Shown here: piece after piece, positions 42,964-51,860 of the stretch
How the letters are laid out: every line of letters starts with the position of its first letter
How positions within the stretch are numbered: the stretch's first letter is position 1
Assembly: GCA_041751955.1 (NCBI GenBank)
Contig: JBGSIB010000065.1
Span: forward strand, 62,001-126,000
Length of the DNA: 64,000 nucleotides
Reading direction: 5' to 3'
From: UBA2040 sp041751955
GTDB lineage: Bacteria; Bacteroidota; Bacteroidia; Flavobacteriales_D; Crocinitomicaceae
Notes under the pieces: model-generated
What the model was told of the DNA's origin: nothing
Database searches by the model: none
The model's input: only the letters and a program-made list of their open reading frames with translations
Translations under genes and position numbers: made by a program

Positions 42964-43841
42964 TGGCACAGGCAAATTTTATCGACCAACTCAAATCGCA
43001 ATACAACAATGGCGGAATGCACATTCGGCTAATTGCATGGAATCTAGGTGTCTTTTTCTTGATTCAATTGGGTTTATTGATTGGCAATAACAATCCTGAA
43101 ATTCAATATTGGGTGGATCGGATTTTCACGCTTCAATCCAATGCATACGCGTTTCTTTGGAGCCCGTGGGGATTATTCACTAGCATTTTTGCCCATTTCG
43201 GGTTTATGCACTTTCTGTTCAATATGATTTTCCTGTTTTTCACGGGCCAAATGTTTTTACAATTTTTTTCAGGGAAAAGACTTTTGTATACTTACATCTT
43301 CGGTGGTCTTTTTGGAGGAATAGTTCAAATCATTATCGGTTTGTTCCCTGAATTATTTGGAGAAACAGGTGCAAGAGTTGTCGGCGCATCGGGTTCTATT
43401 ATGGCTATTTTTATTGCGCTAGCCATATACAAACCTCAATTGAAAGTGTATCTTTTCGGTGTGTTTGCGCTTCCCTTATTTGTATTAGCTATATTGTTTG
43501 TTGTCAAAGATTTATTTTCGATAGGTTCAAATGATGGGATTGCCCATTTTGTTCACTTAGGTGGAGCCTTGTTTGGATTTATTTCTGTGCGGAATTTAAA
43601 TTCTAAGAATAATATCGTCACGCGTTTGATCTCATTGGTGGAGTCTTTTAGTACAAAAAGGAAATTGAAAAAATTGGAAGGGCGAAAACCTGCCAACAAA
43701 GTTAGTGACGAAGAATTCAATGAAACCAAAAAAATGACCCAAGAACAGATTGATGCCATTCTTGATAAAATAAGCCGCTCAGGTTATGATTCCTTAACGA
43801 AAAGTGAAAAGGAATTCTTATTTAAACAAAGCGGACGATGA
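42963..43841 (+). CDS. Rhomboid family intramembrane protease, second tandem copy
   Basis: The 292-residue membrane protein has the rhomboid pattern SIFAHFGFMHFLFNMIFLFF, the serine motif GASGSIMAIF near residue 143 and HFVHLGGALFG with the dyad His. It has a long cytoplasmic tail from about 215 with the charged helix EEFNETKKMTQEQIDAILDK. It overlaps the preceding rhomboid by one base and the following EEP gene by four. Confidence 0.9.
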   Translation: MAQANFIDQLKSQYNNGGMHIRLIAWNLGVFFLIQLGLLIGNNNPEIQYWVDRIFTLQSNAYAFLWSPWGLFTSIFAHFGFMHFLFNMIFLFFTGQMFLQFFSGKRLLYTYIFGGLFGGIVQIIIGLFPELFGETGARVVGASGSIMAIFIALAIYKPQLKVYLFGVFALPLFVLAILFVVKDLFSIGSNDGIAHFVHLGGALFGFISVRNLNSKNNIVTRLISLVESFSTKRKLKKLEGRKPANKVSDEEFNETKKMTQEQIDAILDKISRSGYDSLTKSEKEFLFKQSGR

Positions 43842-44971
43842 AAGAAAAAAAGTGGTTCAAAAGGTTGTCAAAATTTTTCAAATTTTTGACGGTTTTCGCC
43901 ATGCTTGGCTTAGTTTTAGCATATTTCAGCCCTTATGTTCATCCTGACACCGTGTGGTTTTTGCCCTTTTTTGGACTTTTATATCCTGTTTTTCTTATCA
44001 TCAACATTTGTCTACTCGTTCTTTTTGTATTGTTTCGTTCAAAATGGAGCTTCGTAATTTTATTTGTTATTCTCATTGGTGGAAAGCTACATTTTCGTCA
44101 ATTTGCTTTTAGTGGACCTGAAAAATCAGAGGTTTCAATGGAAGGATTCACGGTAATGAGCTATAACGTCCGTTTGTTTGATTTGTATAATTGGTCTGTA
44201 GATTCAAGTAATGTCAATCGACTAAAAATATTTAATTTCCTGAAAGAAGAACAGCCGGATATTGCTTGTTTTCAAGAGTTTTATCATCAAGACAAGTCTT
44301 TAACTTTTCCTACACGTGATAGTTTAGTTGAAATACTTCAAACTATTGATTATCATGAGCGTTACAGCTATAAAGTAAAAGGTAGAAGAAATTTTGGAAT
44401 TGCTATTTTATCCAAATTCCCCATGATTGCTAAAGGTGAAGTTCCTCTGCAATTGACATCGGGAAATGGAAACGATAATTACTGCATTTTTGCTGATGTT
44501 GTTCGCGATAAAGATACTTTTCGTGTATATAATGTTCACTTACAATCCATTAAAATAAAATCGGATGAGTTCACGTATATCGATCCGCAAGGCAAAGTGG
44601 CAATAGATAAATCGGCAGCGATTGAAAACGTGGTCACCAAATTGCGAAAAGCTTATCCAATGCGTGCAGATCAGGCCCAATTGGTGATTGATCATGCTAG
44701 AGAATCTCCATTTCCTGTTATCATTTGCGGCGATTTTAACGACACTCCACTTTCCTACACATATCAAGAATTTCAAAAAGAATATTCAGATGCGTTTCGA
44801 CAACTTTCATCTGGAATTGGCGCAACATACGCTGGTAAAATTCCTGCAGGACGAATTGACTACATTTTTTATGGAACGGGGTTAAAAGGATGGCAATTCG
44901 AATTACAAAAAGAAACATTGAGCGATCATCACGCTATTTGGTGCCGCTTTTCTCGAGAAAAATCAAAATAA
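43838..44971 (+). CDS. Membrane-anchored endonuclease/exonuclease/phosphatase family protein
   Basis: The 377-residue protein has three membrane segments in its first 90 residues and an EEP (DNase I-like) domain from about 100: MSYNVRLFD, the metal-binding Glu in CFQEFY, NVHLQS, CGDFNDTPLSYTYQEF and the catalytic SDHHAIWCRF. The family cleaves phosphodiester or phosphate bonds in DNA, lipids or nucleotides; the substrate cannot be fixed. The catalytic His, Asp and Asn are all visible. Translational coupling with the rhomboid gene is likely. Confidence 0.88.
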   Translation: MKEKKWFKRLSKFFKFLTVFAMLGLVLAYFSPYVHPDTVWFLPFFGLLYPVFLIINICLLVLFVLFRSKWSFVILFVILIGGKLHFRQFAFSGPEKSEVSMEGFTVMSYNVRLFDLYNWSVDSSNVNRLKIFNFLKEEQPDIACFQEFYHQDKSLTFPTRDSLVEILQTIDYHERYSYKVKGRRNFGIAILSKFPMIAKGEVPLQLTSGNGNDNYCIFADVVRDKDTFRVYNVHLQSIKIKSDEFTYIDPQGKVAIDKSAAIENVVTKLRKAYPMRADQAQLVIDHARESPFPVIICGDFNDTPLSYTYQEFQKEYSDAFRQLSSGIGATYAGKIPAGRIDYIFYGTGLKGWQFELQKETLSDHHAIWCRFSREKSK

Positions 44972-44989
44972 TTTGTATATTTTAGTGCT

Positions 44990-45613
44990 ATGCTAGTTGA
45001 AATAAATGAAAACAATATAGACAACCGTCTAATCAAACAAGCTGTTGATATTTTGAAGTCTGGAGGTATATTAATTTTTCCGACCGACACTGTATATGCA
45101 ATGGGTTGCGATTTATTTAATAAAAAAGCTCTCAATCAGCTAGCATCGCTAAAAGGTGAGAAATTGAACAAGGTAAATTTCTCTATTTTGTGCCATGACT
45201 TGTCCAATTTGTCTGATTATGTAAAACCGATTGACCGTTCTACATTTAAATTATTGAAGCAAAATACACCTGGTCCCTTTACTTTTATTTTAGTGGCCAA
45301 TAACGATGTTCCAAAACTTTTTGACAGCAAGAAGAAGGAAATCGGAATCAGAATACCACACAATAAGATTTTGCTCGAAATTATCGAAACCCTCGGAAAC
45401 CCAATTGCAACAACTTCGCTTCACGACGAAGAAGATACGCTTTTGGATTATTTTACCGATCCGTATGAGATTTACGAGCGATACATGGACAACAACAGCA
45501 TTGAAATGATTATTGATGGTGGTCATGGTCGTCTGGAAGCCAGTACAGTTGTTGATTGCACAGACGGCGATTTCACCATCCTTCGTCAAGGTGCAGGAAT
45601 TATAGATTTATGA
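44990..45613 (+). CDS. Sua5/YrdC/YciO-family protein, YciO-like
   Basis: The 207-residue cytoplasmic protein has the family fold: FPTDTVYAMGCDLFNKKALN, the NTPGPFTFIL motif and GIRIPHNKILLEIIE. The layout, especially TPGPFTFIL, ATTSLHDEEDT and the end TILRQGAGIIDL, is closer to E. coli YciO than to TsaC or Sua5. TsaC-type enzymes make threonylcarbamoyl-AMP for tRNA t6A; whether this one does is open. Automatic pipelines would call it L-threonylcarbamoyladenylate synthase. It overlaps the amidotransferase gene by four bases. Confidence 0.87.
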   Translation: MLVEINENNIDNRLIKQAVDILKSGGILIFPTDTVYAMGCDLFNKKALNQLASLKGEKLNKVNFSILCHDLSNLSDYVKPIDRSTFKLLKQNTPGPFTFILVANNDVPKLFDSKKKEIGIRIPHNKILLEIIETLGNPIATTSLHDEEDTLLDYFTDPYEIYERYMDNNSIEMIIDGGHGRLEASTVVDCTDGDFTILRQGAGIIDL

Positions 45614-46197
45614 TTATCATTTTAGATTGCGGCAGCTCAAAAGTTCCTGACATTGAACAAATGGTGGACGAATACATGGATTTTAAAACGGTTCCGTTTT
45701 TAAACTTTAATCCGAATGAGTTTGAAGATTATGCTGGAATAATAATTTCTGGTGCACCATTGTTGATTACTGAAATGAATATGGATAAATATCTGGTTGT
45801 GTCCAAATGGATTAAGACTTTAGAAAAACCAATTCTAGGAATTTGTTTTGGTCATCAGATGATTGGTTTGCATCATGGTGCTTTCGGTAGTAAAATCAAA
45901 GAAGATAGAACATGGCAAGAAATAGAACAAATGGAAAGCGATCGATTGTTTTCGCGCATGCCAACTGTTTTTAATATGATGGAAGATCATTGCGAAGTGA
46001 TTTCTATTCCTCGAGATTTCGTTTTATTAGCGAGTTCGGATGCGTCTATAAATGAAGCCATGCGGCATAAAACCAAGAATTTGTTCGGTGTTCAGTTTCA
46101 TCCTGAAGTATCGGGGAATATGGGAAGTATTTTGATAGAGAACTTCATTAAAATCTGCCAGAACCCAGATACCCCACATGCCGATGTTGAAATATAA
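45610..46197 (+). CDS. Class I glutamine amidotransferase
   Basis: The 195-residue protein has the class I GATase triad: Cys in LGICFGHQMIGL and His-Glu in GVQFHPEVSGN. There is no synthetase domain attached, so it resembles the free GMP-synthase-like amidotransferases. It probably releases ammonia from glutamine for an unknown acceptor enzyme. Its ATG overlaps the preceding YciO-like gene (ATGA), so the two genes are coupled. The frame extends upstream but would run across the neighbour. Confidence 0.88.
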   Translation: MIIILDCGSSKVPDIEQMVDEYMDFKTVPFLNFNPNEFEDYAGIIISGAPLLITEMNMDKYLVVSKWIKTLEKPILGICFGHQMIGLHHGAFGSKIKEDRTWQEIEQMESDRLFSRMPTVFNMMEDHCEVISIPRDFVLLASSDASINEAMRHKTKNLFGVQFHPEVSGNMGSILIENFIKICQNPDTPHADVEI

Positions 46198-46243
46198 GCT
46201 CTGCTAAATTTCATAAAGACAATAATTTCACGAATTTTAAGGC

Positions 46244-47482
46244 ATGTTATTGAATCGCATATTTATCGGAATGTTTTTCATTGCCTTTTCAATTGCGGCT
46301 GCCAAGTTGCTATTTTGGGGAGATTTGAACATTTTTAAAACAATGGTCGATTCTCTTTTTTCGGCTGCTGAGAGCGGATTTACACTGGCTATTGGACTTA
46401 CAGGCGCACTTTGTTTATGGATGGGATTCATGCGAGTTGGAGAAAAAGGTGGTGCAGTTTCCTTATTATCAAAAGCAGTTGCGCCTCTGTTTAGTCGTCT
46501 TTTCCCTGAAATTCCAAAGGATCATCCTGCCGTTGGTTCCATCATGATGAATTTTAGTGCGAATATGCTTGGACTTGACAATGCAGCAACTCCTCTAGGT
46601 TTGAAGGCCATGACAGAATTACAAGAACTCAATCCTGAAAAAGAAAAAGCTTCAAACGCCCAAATCATGTTTTTGGTGCTCAATACGTCTGGACTTACTT
46701 TAATTCCTGTTTCAATTTTAGCTTATCGTTCAGGAGCTGGTTCAGAATCACCTTCAGAAGTATTTCTCCCTATACTTTTAGCAACGTTCTGTTCAACTTT
46801 GATTGGACTGACTTATGTTGCTTTACGTCAGAAAATCAACATGTTACATCCTGTCATTTTAATGTATTTGGGAGGGTTAATTGCCATGGTTTCTGGATTG
46901 ATTTATCTTGTTTCAGTTCATCCTGAGTATTCCGCTTCAATATCTAATGTTGGCGGAAATGTTGTTTTGATTGCTATTATCTCATTGTTTTTATTGCTCG
47001 CTATTCGGAAAAAAGTCAACGTCTATGACGAATTTATAGAAGGCGCAAAAGAAGGATTCAACGTGGCCATCAAAGTCATTCCCTATTTGGTTGCAATTTT
47101 GGCAGCTCTGGCCGTTTTTCGCGCCTCGGGTGCTTTGGATGGATTACTCGTTGGAATTGATTGGACATTGATTCAAATGGGTGTTGTTCATCGAGAATTT
47201 GTAGATGCCTTGCCAGTCGCACTGATGAAACCATTTAGTGGTTCCGGAGCAAGGGGTTTAATGTTAGAATCATTTGAAACCTATGGCGTTGATACTTTTC
47301 GAGCCAAAGTAGCCGCAACTTTCCAAGGTTCAACTGAAACTACCTTTTATGTCCTAGCCGTTTATTTCGGGTCAGTTGGAATCAAGAACACACGCTATGC
47401 CGCTGGAGCTGGTCTTTTGGCTGATTTAGCAGGAATTATAGCAGCTATTTTTATCAGTTATTTATTCTACACCATAAATTAA
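46244..47482 (+). CDS. Nucleoside-recognition (SpmA/SpmB fusion-like) membrane protein
   Basis: The 412-residue integral membrane protein has about ten hydrophobic segments and two copies of the Gate (nucleoside recognition) pattern: NFSANMLGLDNAATPLGLKA in the first half and KPFSGSGARGLMLE with STETTFYVLAVYFGSVGI in the second. It corresponds to the spore maturation proteins SpmA and SpmB joined into one chain, as in many non-sporulating bacteria. The transported substrate is unknown. It overlaps the next gene by one base. Confidence 0.9.
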   Translation: MLLNRIFIGMFFIAFSIAAAKLLFWGDLNIFKTMVDSLFSAAESGFTLAIGLTGALCLWMGFMRVGEKGGAVSLLSKAVAPLFSRLFPEIPKDHPAVGSIMMNFSANMLGLDNAATPLGLKAMTELQELNPEKEKASNAQIMFLVLNTSGLTLIPVSILAYRSGAGSESPSEVFLPILLATFCSTLIGLTYVALRQKINMLHPVILMYLGGLIAMVSGLIYLVSVHPEYSASISNVGGNVVLIAIISLFLLLAIRKKVNVYDEFIEGAKEGFNVAIKVIPYLVAILAALAVFRASGALDGLLVGIDWTLIQMGVVHREFVDALPVALMKPFSGSGARGLMLESFETYGVDTFRAKVAATFQGSTETTFYVLAVYFGSVGIKNTRYAAGAGLLADLAGIIAAIFISYLFYTIN

Positions 47483-47949
47483 TGTTCGGCAGAAAGAAAA
47501 AAATAGCGAAAGAAGATATTCAAAAAAAAGAATTAAAAGATATTTCTTATTCGCCGAAAATTATTTTGGCTTGGGCGAAAGCACTCGAAGGAAATAATGA
47601 AATAGCGGATTGGTTATTGAACAATGGCTACAAAGAATTGGTCATGGCAAATCATGCCATTCATCTCAAAACCGAAGCTAGAGACTGGCTGATGAACAAT
47701 GGTTTTCCACATTTGATGGCCATGATTAATGCAGCTGAAGGCAACGAAAGAGCCCAAAAATGGCTTTTGAGACATAATTTTCAATATATGTATCACATGG
47801 CCTTGGCCGTTGAAGGGGAAATGGATAGCTGGGATTGGTTGGGAAAAAATGTAGACGTAGATCTCTTTTTATTGACCAAAACAATCAAGAAAATAAAGGA
47901 TAATATTGAAGAAAATCACAACGATATTCATTCTTTCGGCAAAGACTAG
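47482..47949 (+). CDS. Protein with four tandem helical repeats
   Basis: The 155-residue cytoplasmic protein has a Lys-rich start and four consecutive repeats of about 25-30 residues with a W-L/NNG core: ALEGNNEIADWLLNNGYKEL, HLKTEARDWLMNNGFPHL, AAEGNERAQKWLLRHNFQYM and AVEGEMDSWDWLGKNVDVDL. The repeats probably stack into a short alpha-solenoid. I do not know a family name. The stop codon TAG lies on the CTAG that also ends the convergent Smr gene. Confidence 0.65.
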   Translation: MFGRKKKIAKEDIQKKELKDISYSPKIILAWAKALEGNNEIADWLLNNGYKELVMANHAIHLKTEARDWLMNNGFPHLMAMINAAEGNERAQKWLLRHNFQYMYHMALAVEGEMDSWDWLGKNVDVDLFLLTKTIKKIKDNIEENHNDIHSFGKD

Positions 47950-48479
47950 CGGACGTTATATCGTCTTTCTATTATACTAGCTCCTAATCCATTCTTTAAA
48001 TAATCTGCATCGAACATTTGTGCGCCCTTGATTCCATTGACAATCAAACGAATTTCAGCTTTTAGCTTTCCAGTTCCTTGACCATGTACAATTAACATTT
48101 TTCTGACTTTTGCTTTTTCGGCTCGTTCTAAAAATTGATTAAAGTGTTTCAATTGGGTCAAAACTATTTCATGATTGCTCATATGTCCATGCGAATCCAC
48201 AAGGTTTTCCATATGTAGATCAATTTTCCATTCTTCAGTTTTTGCCAGACTTGGTTTTGGAGTCAGCTCTAATAAATCTTCCGCTTTATCATGTTTCGAT
48301 TGAAATAATTCCTTTTCAGAAACAGCCATATACGGCACCAACTCTTCTTTTGCATACCAGTATTCAAAACCAGATTCGTCTTGAACTCTGACTTGAAGCT
48401 TCTGAATTTCTAGAATTATGCCATGGCCTGTTTCACTCAGGAAAGAAACTTTACTACCAACCACCAACTGATTTGCCAT
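47946..48479 (-). CDS. Smr/DUF2027-domain protein
   Basis: The 177-residue protein has a small beta-barrel-like N-terminus near residues 5-60 (VGSKVSFLSETGHGIILEIQ) and a C-terminal Smr domain with IDLHMENLVDSHGHMSNHEI and the conserved HGQGTGKLKAEIR. The Smr domain in MutS2 nicks nucleic acid; freestanding Smr proteins may bind or cut RNA or DNA. The ATG at 48479 is preferred over an upstream TTG. It overlaps the end of the site-2 protease gene by 26 bases. Confidence 0.88.
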   Translation of the reverse strand: MANQLVVGSKVSFLSETGHGIILEIQKLQVRVQDESGFEYWYAKEELVPYMAVSEKELFQSKHDKAEDLLELTPKPSLAKTEEWKIDLHMENLVDSHGHMSNHEIVLTQLKHFNQFLERAEKAKVRKMLIVHGQGTGKLKAEIRLIVNGIKGAQMFDADYLKNGLGASIIERRYNVR

Positions 48480-49404
48480 ACCAATCAATATTGTTGTTCA
48501 ATAGGTAAAGAACAGGAACGATTATTGCGCTTAACCAAAGCAATACCGCCACTGTTTTGGTGAAAAAAGAGACATCGTAAGTCATTGGAGGTGACAAAAC
48601 GTTTTTCACTTGCACCGCCACTATTGGTTCAGCGTCTTCACCCGAGTTTAAAGAAATATACTTTTCCAAAGCTGGCGTATGTCTTAGAACTATTTGTTTG
48701 ATTTGAGCATATTGTTTGTTATTCAAATCTTCATAGGTCGTTTCGTATTGCACATCGTCTTCCTTCAATTCCTTACGAATTTGAAAATTCTTTTGATTGC
48801 TGCGTACTCGAAAAGACATCAGAAATCCAAAGCCAATAAGGATATAGTTTTGCAAATAAATCCCAAAAGCAATCATTAAAAGGGAGGAAATCAAACTGAA
48901 CAAAAACTGGAAGAAATCCTTTTTTCTGGTTATCATGAGTCTCAACAATTGACCGCCATCCAAAGGGTCTAATGGAATTAAGTTTAAAATGTTCAAAAAC
49001 AGAAAGAGCAAAGAGGCTGTCATTAACCAATCAGAATGTGAATTTTGAGCAAAATAAAAGCTAATAAAGCCAATAATAATGCCCGGGATTGGTCCGGCAA
49101 GAACAATAATAAAACTTTCTTTTTGGGAATATTTCTCTTTCGTTCCTGAGACAAATGCCCCCATTAGTGGAACAAACAACATTCTCACATTCTTATAAGC
49201 GAAAATTTTCATGAACATAAAATGACCCAATTCATGAATTAAAAGAACACACAGTAGAATAATGATAAATGAAAAGAAATTTGGAAAAATAAGCAATAAG
49301 CCTAAGACGAATAAAGCCATTGAGAAAACAGTAAGGCCCAAACTATTTTTGGCCTTTTTGGTTTCTATACTAGGTTTGTCAGGGTAAAAACTATAATCAT
49401 CCAT
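48454..49404 (-). CDS. Site-2 protease family membrane metalloprotease (M50)
   Basis: Site-2 proteases cut transmembrane proteins inside the membrane. The 316-residue protein has the zinc motif HELGH in LLIHELGHFMFMKIFAYKN and the second zinc-binding motif in NLIPLDPLDGGQLLRL. There are about six membrane segments and a cytoplasmic tail. The substrate could be an anti-sigma factor, but none is adjacent. It lies 29 bases downstream of hemB and overlaps the Smr gene. Confidence 0.9.
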   Translation of the reverse strand: MDDYSFYPDKPSIETKKAKNSLGLTVFSMALFVLGLLLIFPNFFSFIIILLCVLLIHELGHFMFMKIFAYKNVRMLFVPLMGAFVSGTKEKYSQKESFIIVLAGPIPGIIIGFISFYFAQNSHSDWLMTASLLFLFLNILNLIPLDPLDGGQLLRLMITRKKDFFQFLFSLISSLLMIAFGIYLQNYILIGFGFLMSFRVRSNQKNFQIRKELKEDDVQYETTYEDLNNKQYAQIKQIVLRHTPALEKYISLNSGEDAEPIVAVQVKNVLSPPMTYDVSFFTKTVAVLLWLSAIIVPVLYLLNNNIDWYGKSVGGW

Positions 49405-49433
49405 TTCATTAAAGATATGACATTTTTCCTTTT

Positions 49434-50411
49434 TTATTGCATAGACCTTGCCAAATTTGCAAAATCTTTGGCAAAATAGGTTAATATCCCGTCTGCTCCT
49501 GCCCTCCTGATGGATAGTAACATCTCAGACATGGCAGAATCGTAATCCAGCCAACCTTTTTGTGCAGCGGCATGTATCATCGAGTATTCACCACTTACAT
49601 TATAAGCTGTAATTGGAATTTCGTGATTCTCTTTAAGTAGATGGATAACGTCAAGGTATAAGGTCGCGGGCTTAACCATAAGCATATCAGCACCTTCAGC
49701 AACATCCAAGTCTGCTTCTATCAGTGCTTCTCTCTTATTTGCAGGATTCATTTGATAGGTTTTCTTATCACCAAACTTCGGAGCTGAATTCAATGCTTCT
49801 CTGAAAGGTCCATAATAAGCGCTGGCATACTTAGCGCAATAAGACATAATACTTGTTTCAGTGTAGCCATTCAAGTCGAGTTCTTCTCGGATATATCCAA
49901 CTCTTCCGTCCATCATATCTGAAGGACCGATAATGTCGATACCCGCCTGCGCTTGAGCTATCGACATTCTACCTAGGATCTCCAAAGTTTCATCATTCAG
50001 AATTTTCCCTTCTTTTACTAAACCGTCATGACCGTCGGAACTATAGGGGTCCATAGCGACATCGCTCATGAGGACAACTTCCGGAAATCTCTCCTTGATT
50101 GCTCTTATTGCGTGTAAATAAAAGTTGTCCTCAGCATAGCTATAAGAGGCAATTGCATTTTTATGCACATCCTCAACCGCTGGAAAAATGTCAAAAATCC
50201 GAATCCCTAATTTCAAGCAGTTCTCAATTTCCTTTAACAAAAGATCAGCAGACCAACGATAAATATTTGGTAATGAGCTTATTTCTTCTTTTTTATTCGT
50301 GCCATCTACAACAAATAAAGGAAATATTAGATTGTCCACGCTGAGATGCGTTTCTTGTATGAGGTCCCTAATAGCGGCTGATTTGCGGTTTCTCCTTGGG
50401 CGATTGTACAT
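49434..50411 (-). CDS. hemB: Porphobilinogen synthase (delta-aminolevulinate dehydratase)
   Basis: It condenses two 5-aminolevulinate molecules into porphobilinogen in heme synthesis. The 325-residue TIM barrel shows SYCAKYASAYYGPFREAL with a catalytic lysine, ADMLMVKPATLYLDVI with the Schiff-base lysine, and SGEYSMIHAAAQKGW. The metal-site loop reads MSDVAMDPYSSDGHDG, with acidic residues where zinc enzymes carry three cysteines, so it is of the Mg2+-dependent type. It probably heads an operon with the site-2 protease and Smr genes. Confidence 0.96.
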   Translation of the reverse strand: MYNRPRRNRKSAAIRDLIQETHLSVDNLIFPLFVVDGTNKKEEISSLPNIYRWSADLLLKEIENCLKLGIRIFDIFPAVEDVHKNAIASYSYAEDNFYLHAIRAIKERFPEVVLMSDVAMDPYSSDGHDGLVKEGKILNDETLEILGRMSIAQAQAGIDIIGPSDMMDGRVGYIREELDLNGYTETSIMSYCAKYASAYYGPFREALNSAPKFGDKKTYQMNPANKREALIEADLDVAEGADMLMVKPATLYLDVIHLLKENHEIPITAYNVSGEYSMIHAAAQKGWLDYDSAMSEMLLSIRRAGADGILTYFAKDFANLARSMQ

Positions 50412-50424
50412 AATCTTTTTTTTT

Positions 50425-50451
50425 CAAAGTTAAGGCTTTCCTTAGTTTCAA
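50425..50451 (-). promoter_or_regulatory. Promoter for hemB
   Basis: TAACTTTG (50425-50432) on the minus strand matches the -7 consensus; a TTG lies 16 bases upstream (50449-50451). The leader to the ATG at 50411 would be only a few bases. Confidence 0.45.
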
Positions 50452-50534
50452 GAATTGATTGTTGATTTAATTATCCAAAAAATAGGGTACTTATTCCCAT
50501 TTTGATTATTTTTATTCCAGATTAAACCAATTTT

Positions 50535-51419
50535 ATGAGCAAAATAATAAGCTACCTGTTGTATTCAGCAGTTGTTTTATTCATCCTTCTATCATGTGGG
50601 AGCGATGATAACACTAGAGAAATGGATGAGGATTTGAAAAATCCGAACCAAACTCTGATGACTAATTTTGACAATAAAGTATTTAGCATTCCGTCTCCAG
50701 TTCAAACTTCTTTGCTCATTAAACAATTGAATCTTCCCTTTTATGAAGATGTATTGAGCCCTTTAGATGGTGTATCAAAATATTCGACACGGGTTTCACA
50801 AGCGCTTAATTTAGGTGTGTATGGAACTGATTTAGGTTATGTAGCATTGTATAATGAAAACTCCTACTCTATAAAATATTTAGCTGCTGTTCAGAAATTG
50901 ACTGAAAAATTAGGACTTGAAGGAGCGTTTGACAAAAAGTTCTTGAATCGCTTTGAAAGTCAATTATCGAATCAAGATAGTTTGATGGTATTGGTTTCGG
51001 AAGCATTCAAGAAATCTGATTTGTTCTTGAAAAATTCAAATAGAAAAGCTGATGCTGCCAGAATTTTAGCTGGAGGTTGGGTTGAATCAATGTATATTTC
51101 GAGCGAGATAAACAAAATGCAATCTACTCCAAGAATTGTTGAAAGAATTGGGGAACAACAGTGGTCCTTGAATAGTGTTATTGAATTGTTGTCGGAGTAT
51201 AATGAGGATAATGCTAACGATGACTTAATACAAGATTTAAAGGATCTTCAGTTTTATTTCGAGAAAATCGATTCGAAATACACCTACAATGAGCCGACAA
51301 CAGATGTTGAACGAAAAACGACGATGTTGAATCATAAATTAGAAATAAGAATTGATACGGATATATTGAATCAAATTAGTCTGAAGATACAATCAATTCG
51401 AGAAAAAATAACGAACTAA
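50535..51419 (+). CDS. Lipoprotein of unknown function
   Basis: The 294-residue protein has a lipoprotein signal with Cys21 in FILLSC and a mature, mostly helical body (ALNLGVYGTDLGYVALYNEN and ILAGGWVESMYISSEINKMQ). I do not recognise a family. It is the first of three genes ending with an ABCG-type transporter, spaced by six bases, so it may be a periplasmic or surface subunit for the transported cargo. Confidence 0.65.
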   Translation: MSKIISYLLYSAVVLFILLSCGSDDNTREMDEDLKNPNQTLMTNFDNKVFSIPSPVQTSLLIKQLNLPFYEDVLSPLDGVSKYSTRVSQALNLGVYGTDLGYVALYNENSYSIKYLAAVQKLTEKLGLEGAFDKKFLNRFESQLSNQDSLMVLVSEAFKKSDLFLKNSNRKADAARILAGGWVESMYISSEINKMQSTPRIVERIGEQQWSLNSVIELLSEYNEDNANDDLIQDLKDLQFYFEKIDSKYTYNEPTTDVERKTTMLNHKLEIRIDTDILNQISLKIQSIREKITN

Positions 51420-51425
51420 ACAATT

Positions 51426-51854
51426 ATGAAATCAATAATAATCTTAGGTTTATCCATAATCCTTTCTTCCAGTTTTTCGTTTGGACAGGATTGCGAACAA
51501 ATTGCCCAGGACTGTGCAAAATATTTGAGTGGTGATGCTGGAGCGAAAAGGTTCATTTCAGATGGACAAGTGTATACTGCTTTTTTAGACAGAGAGAAAG
51601 CTGAGTTTAAAACAACATTGTATGGAGGTTCGACCTATCGTATAGCTGCAAGTGCCGGTCGGAAAGAAAATTATGTGATTTTTACGGTTAGAGATATGAA
51701 TGGTAATATCTTGTACACCAACAAAAAATACAAGAATGCACCTTATTGGGACTTCGAAGTAGCCAATACGATTCCAGTTACTATAGAAACTGAACTAGAT
51801 CCAGATTTTAAAGTGACGGGATGTGCGGTAATGTTAATTGGATTTAAGCAATAA
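51426..51854 (+). CDS. Secreted protein of unknown function, upstream of ABC transporter
   Basis: The 142-residue protein has a signal peptide (MKSIIILGLSIILSSSFSFG) and a mature part with cysteine pairs in CEQIAQDCAKYL and a GCAVMLIGF ending. The middle, TTLYGGSTYRIAASAGRKEN, looks like beta-strands. I do not recognise a family. Its place between a lipoprotein and the transporter suggests it is exported by, or assists, that transporter. Confidence 0.62.
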   Translation: MKSIIILGLSIILSSSFSFGQDCEQIAQDCAKYLSGDAGAKRFISDGQVYTAFLDREKAEFKTTLYGGSTYRIAASAGRKENYVIFTVRDMNGNILYTNKKYKNAPYWDFEVANTIPVTIETELDPDFKVTGCAVMLIGFKQ

Positions 51855-51860
51855 ATCTTA

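Noticed and set aside
44990..45613. Assignment as TsaC for tRNA t6A synthesis
   Set aside because: The sequence pattern is closer to YciO, so I kept the broader family name and gave no gene symbol.
50040..50050. TATAGGGGT word inside hemB resembling the sigma motif block
   Set aside because: It lacks the second block at 13 bases and lies in coding sequence.
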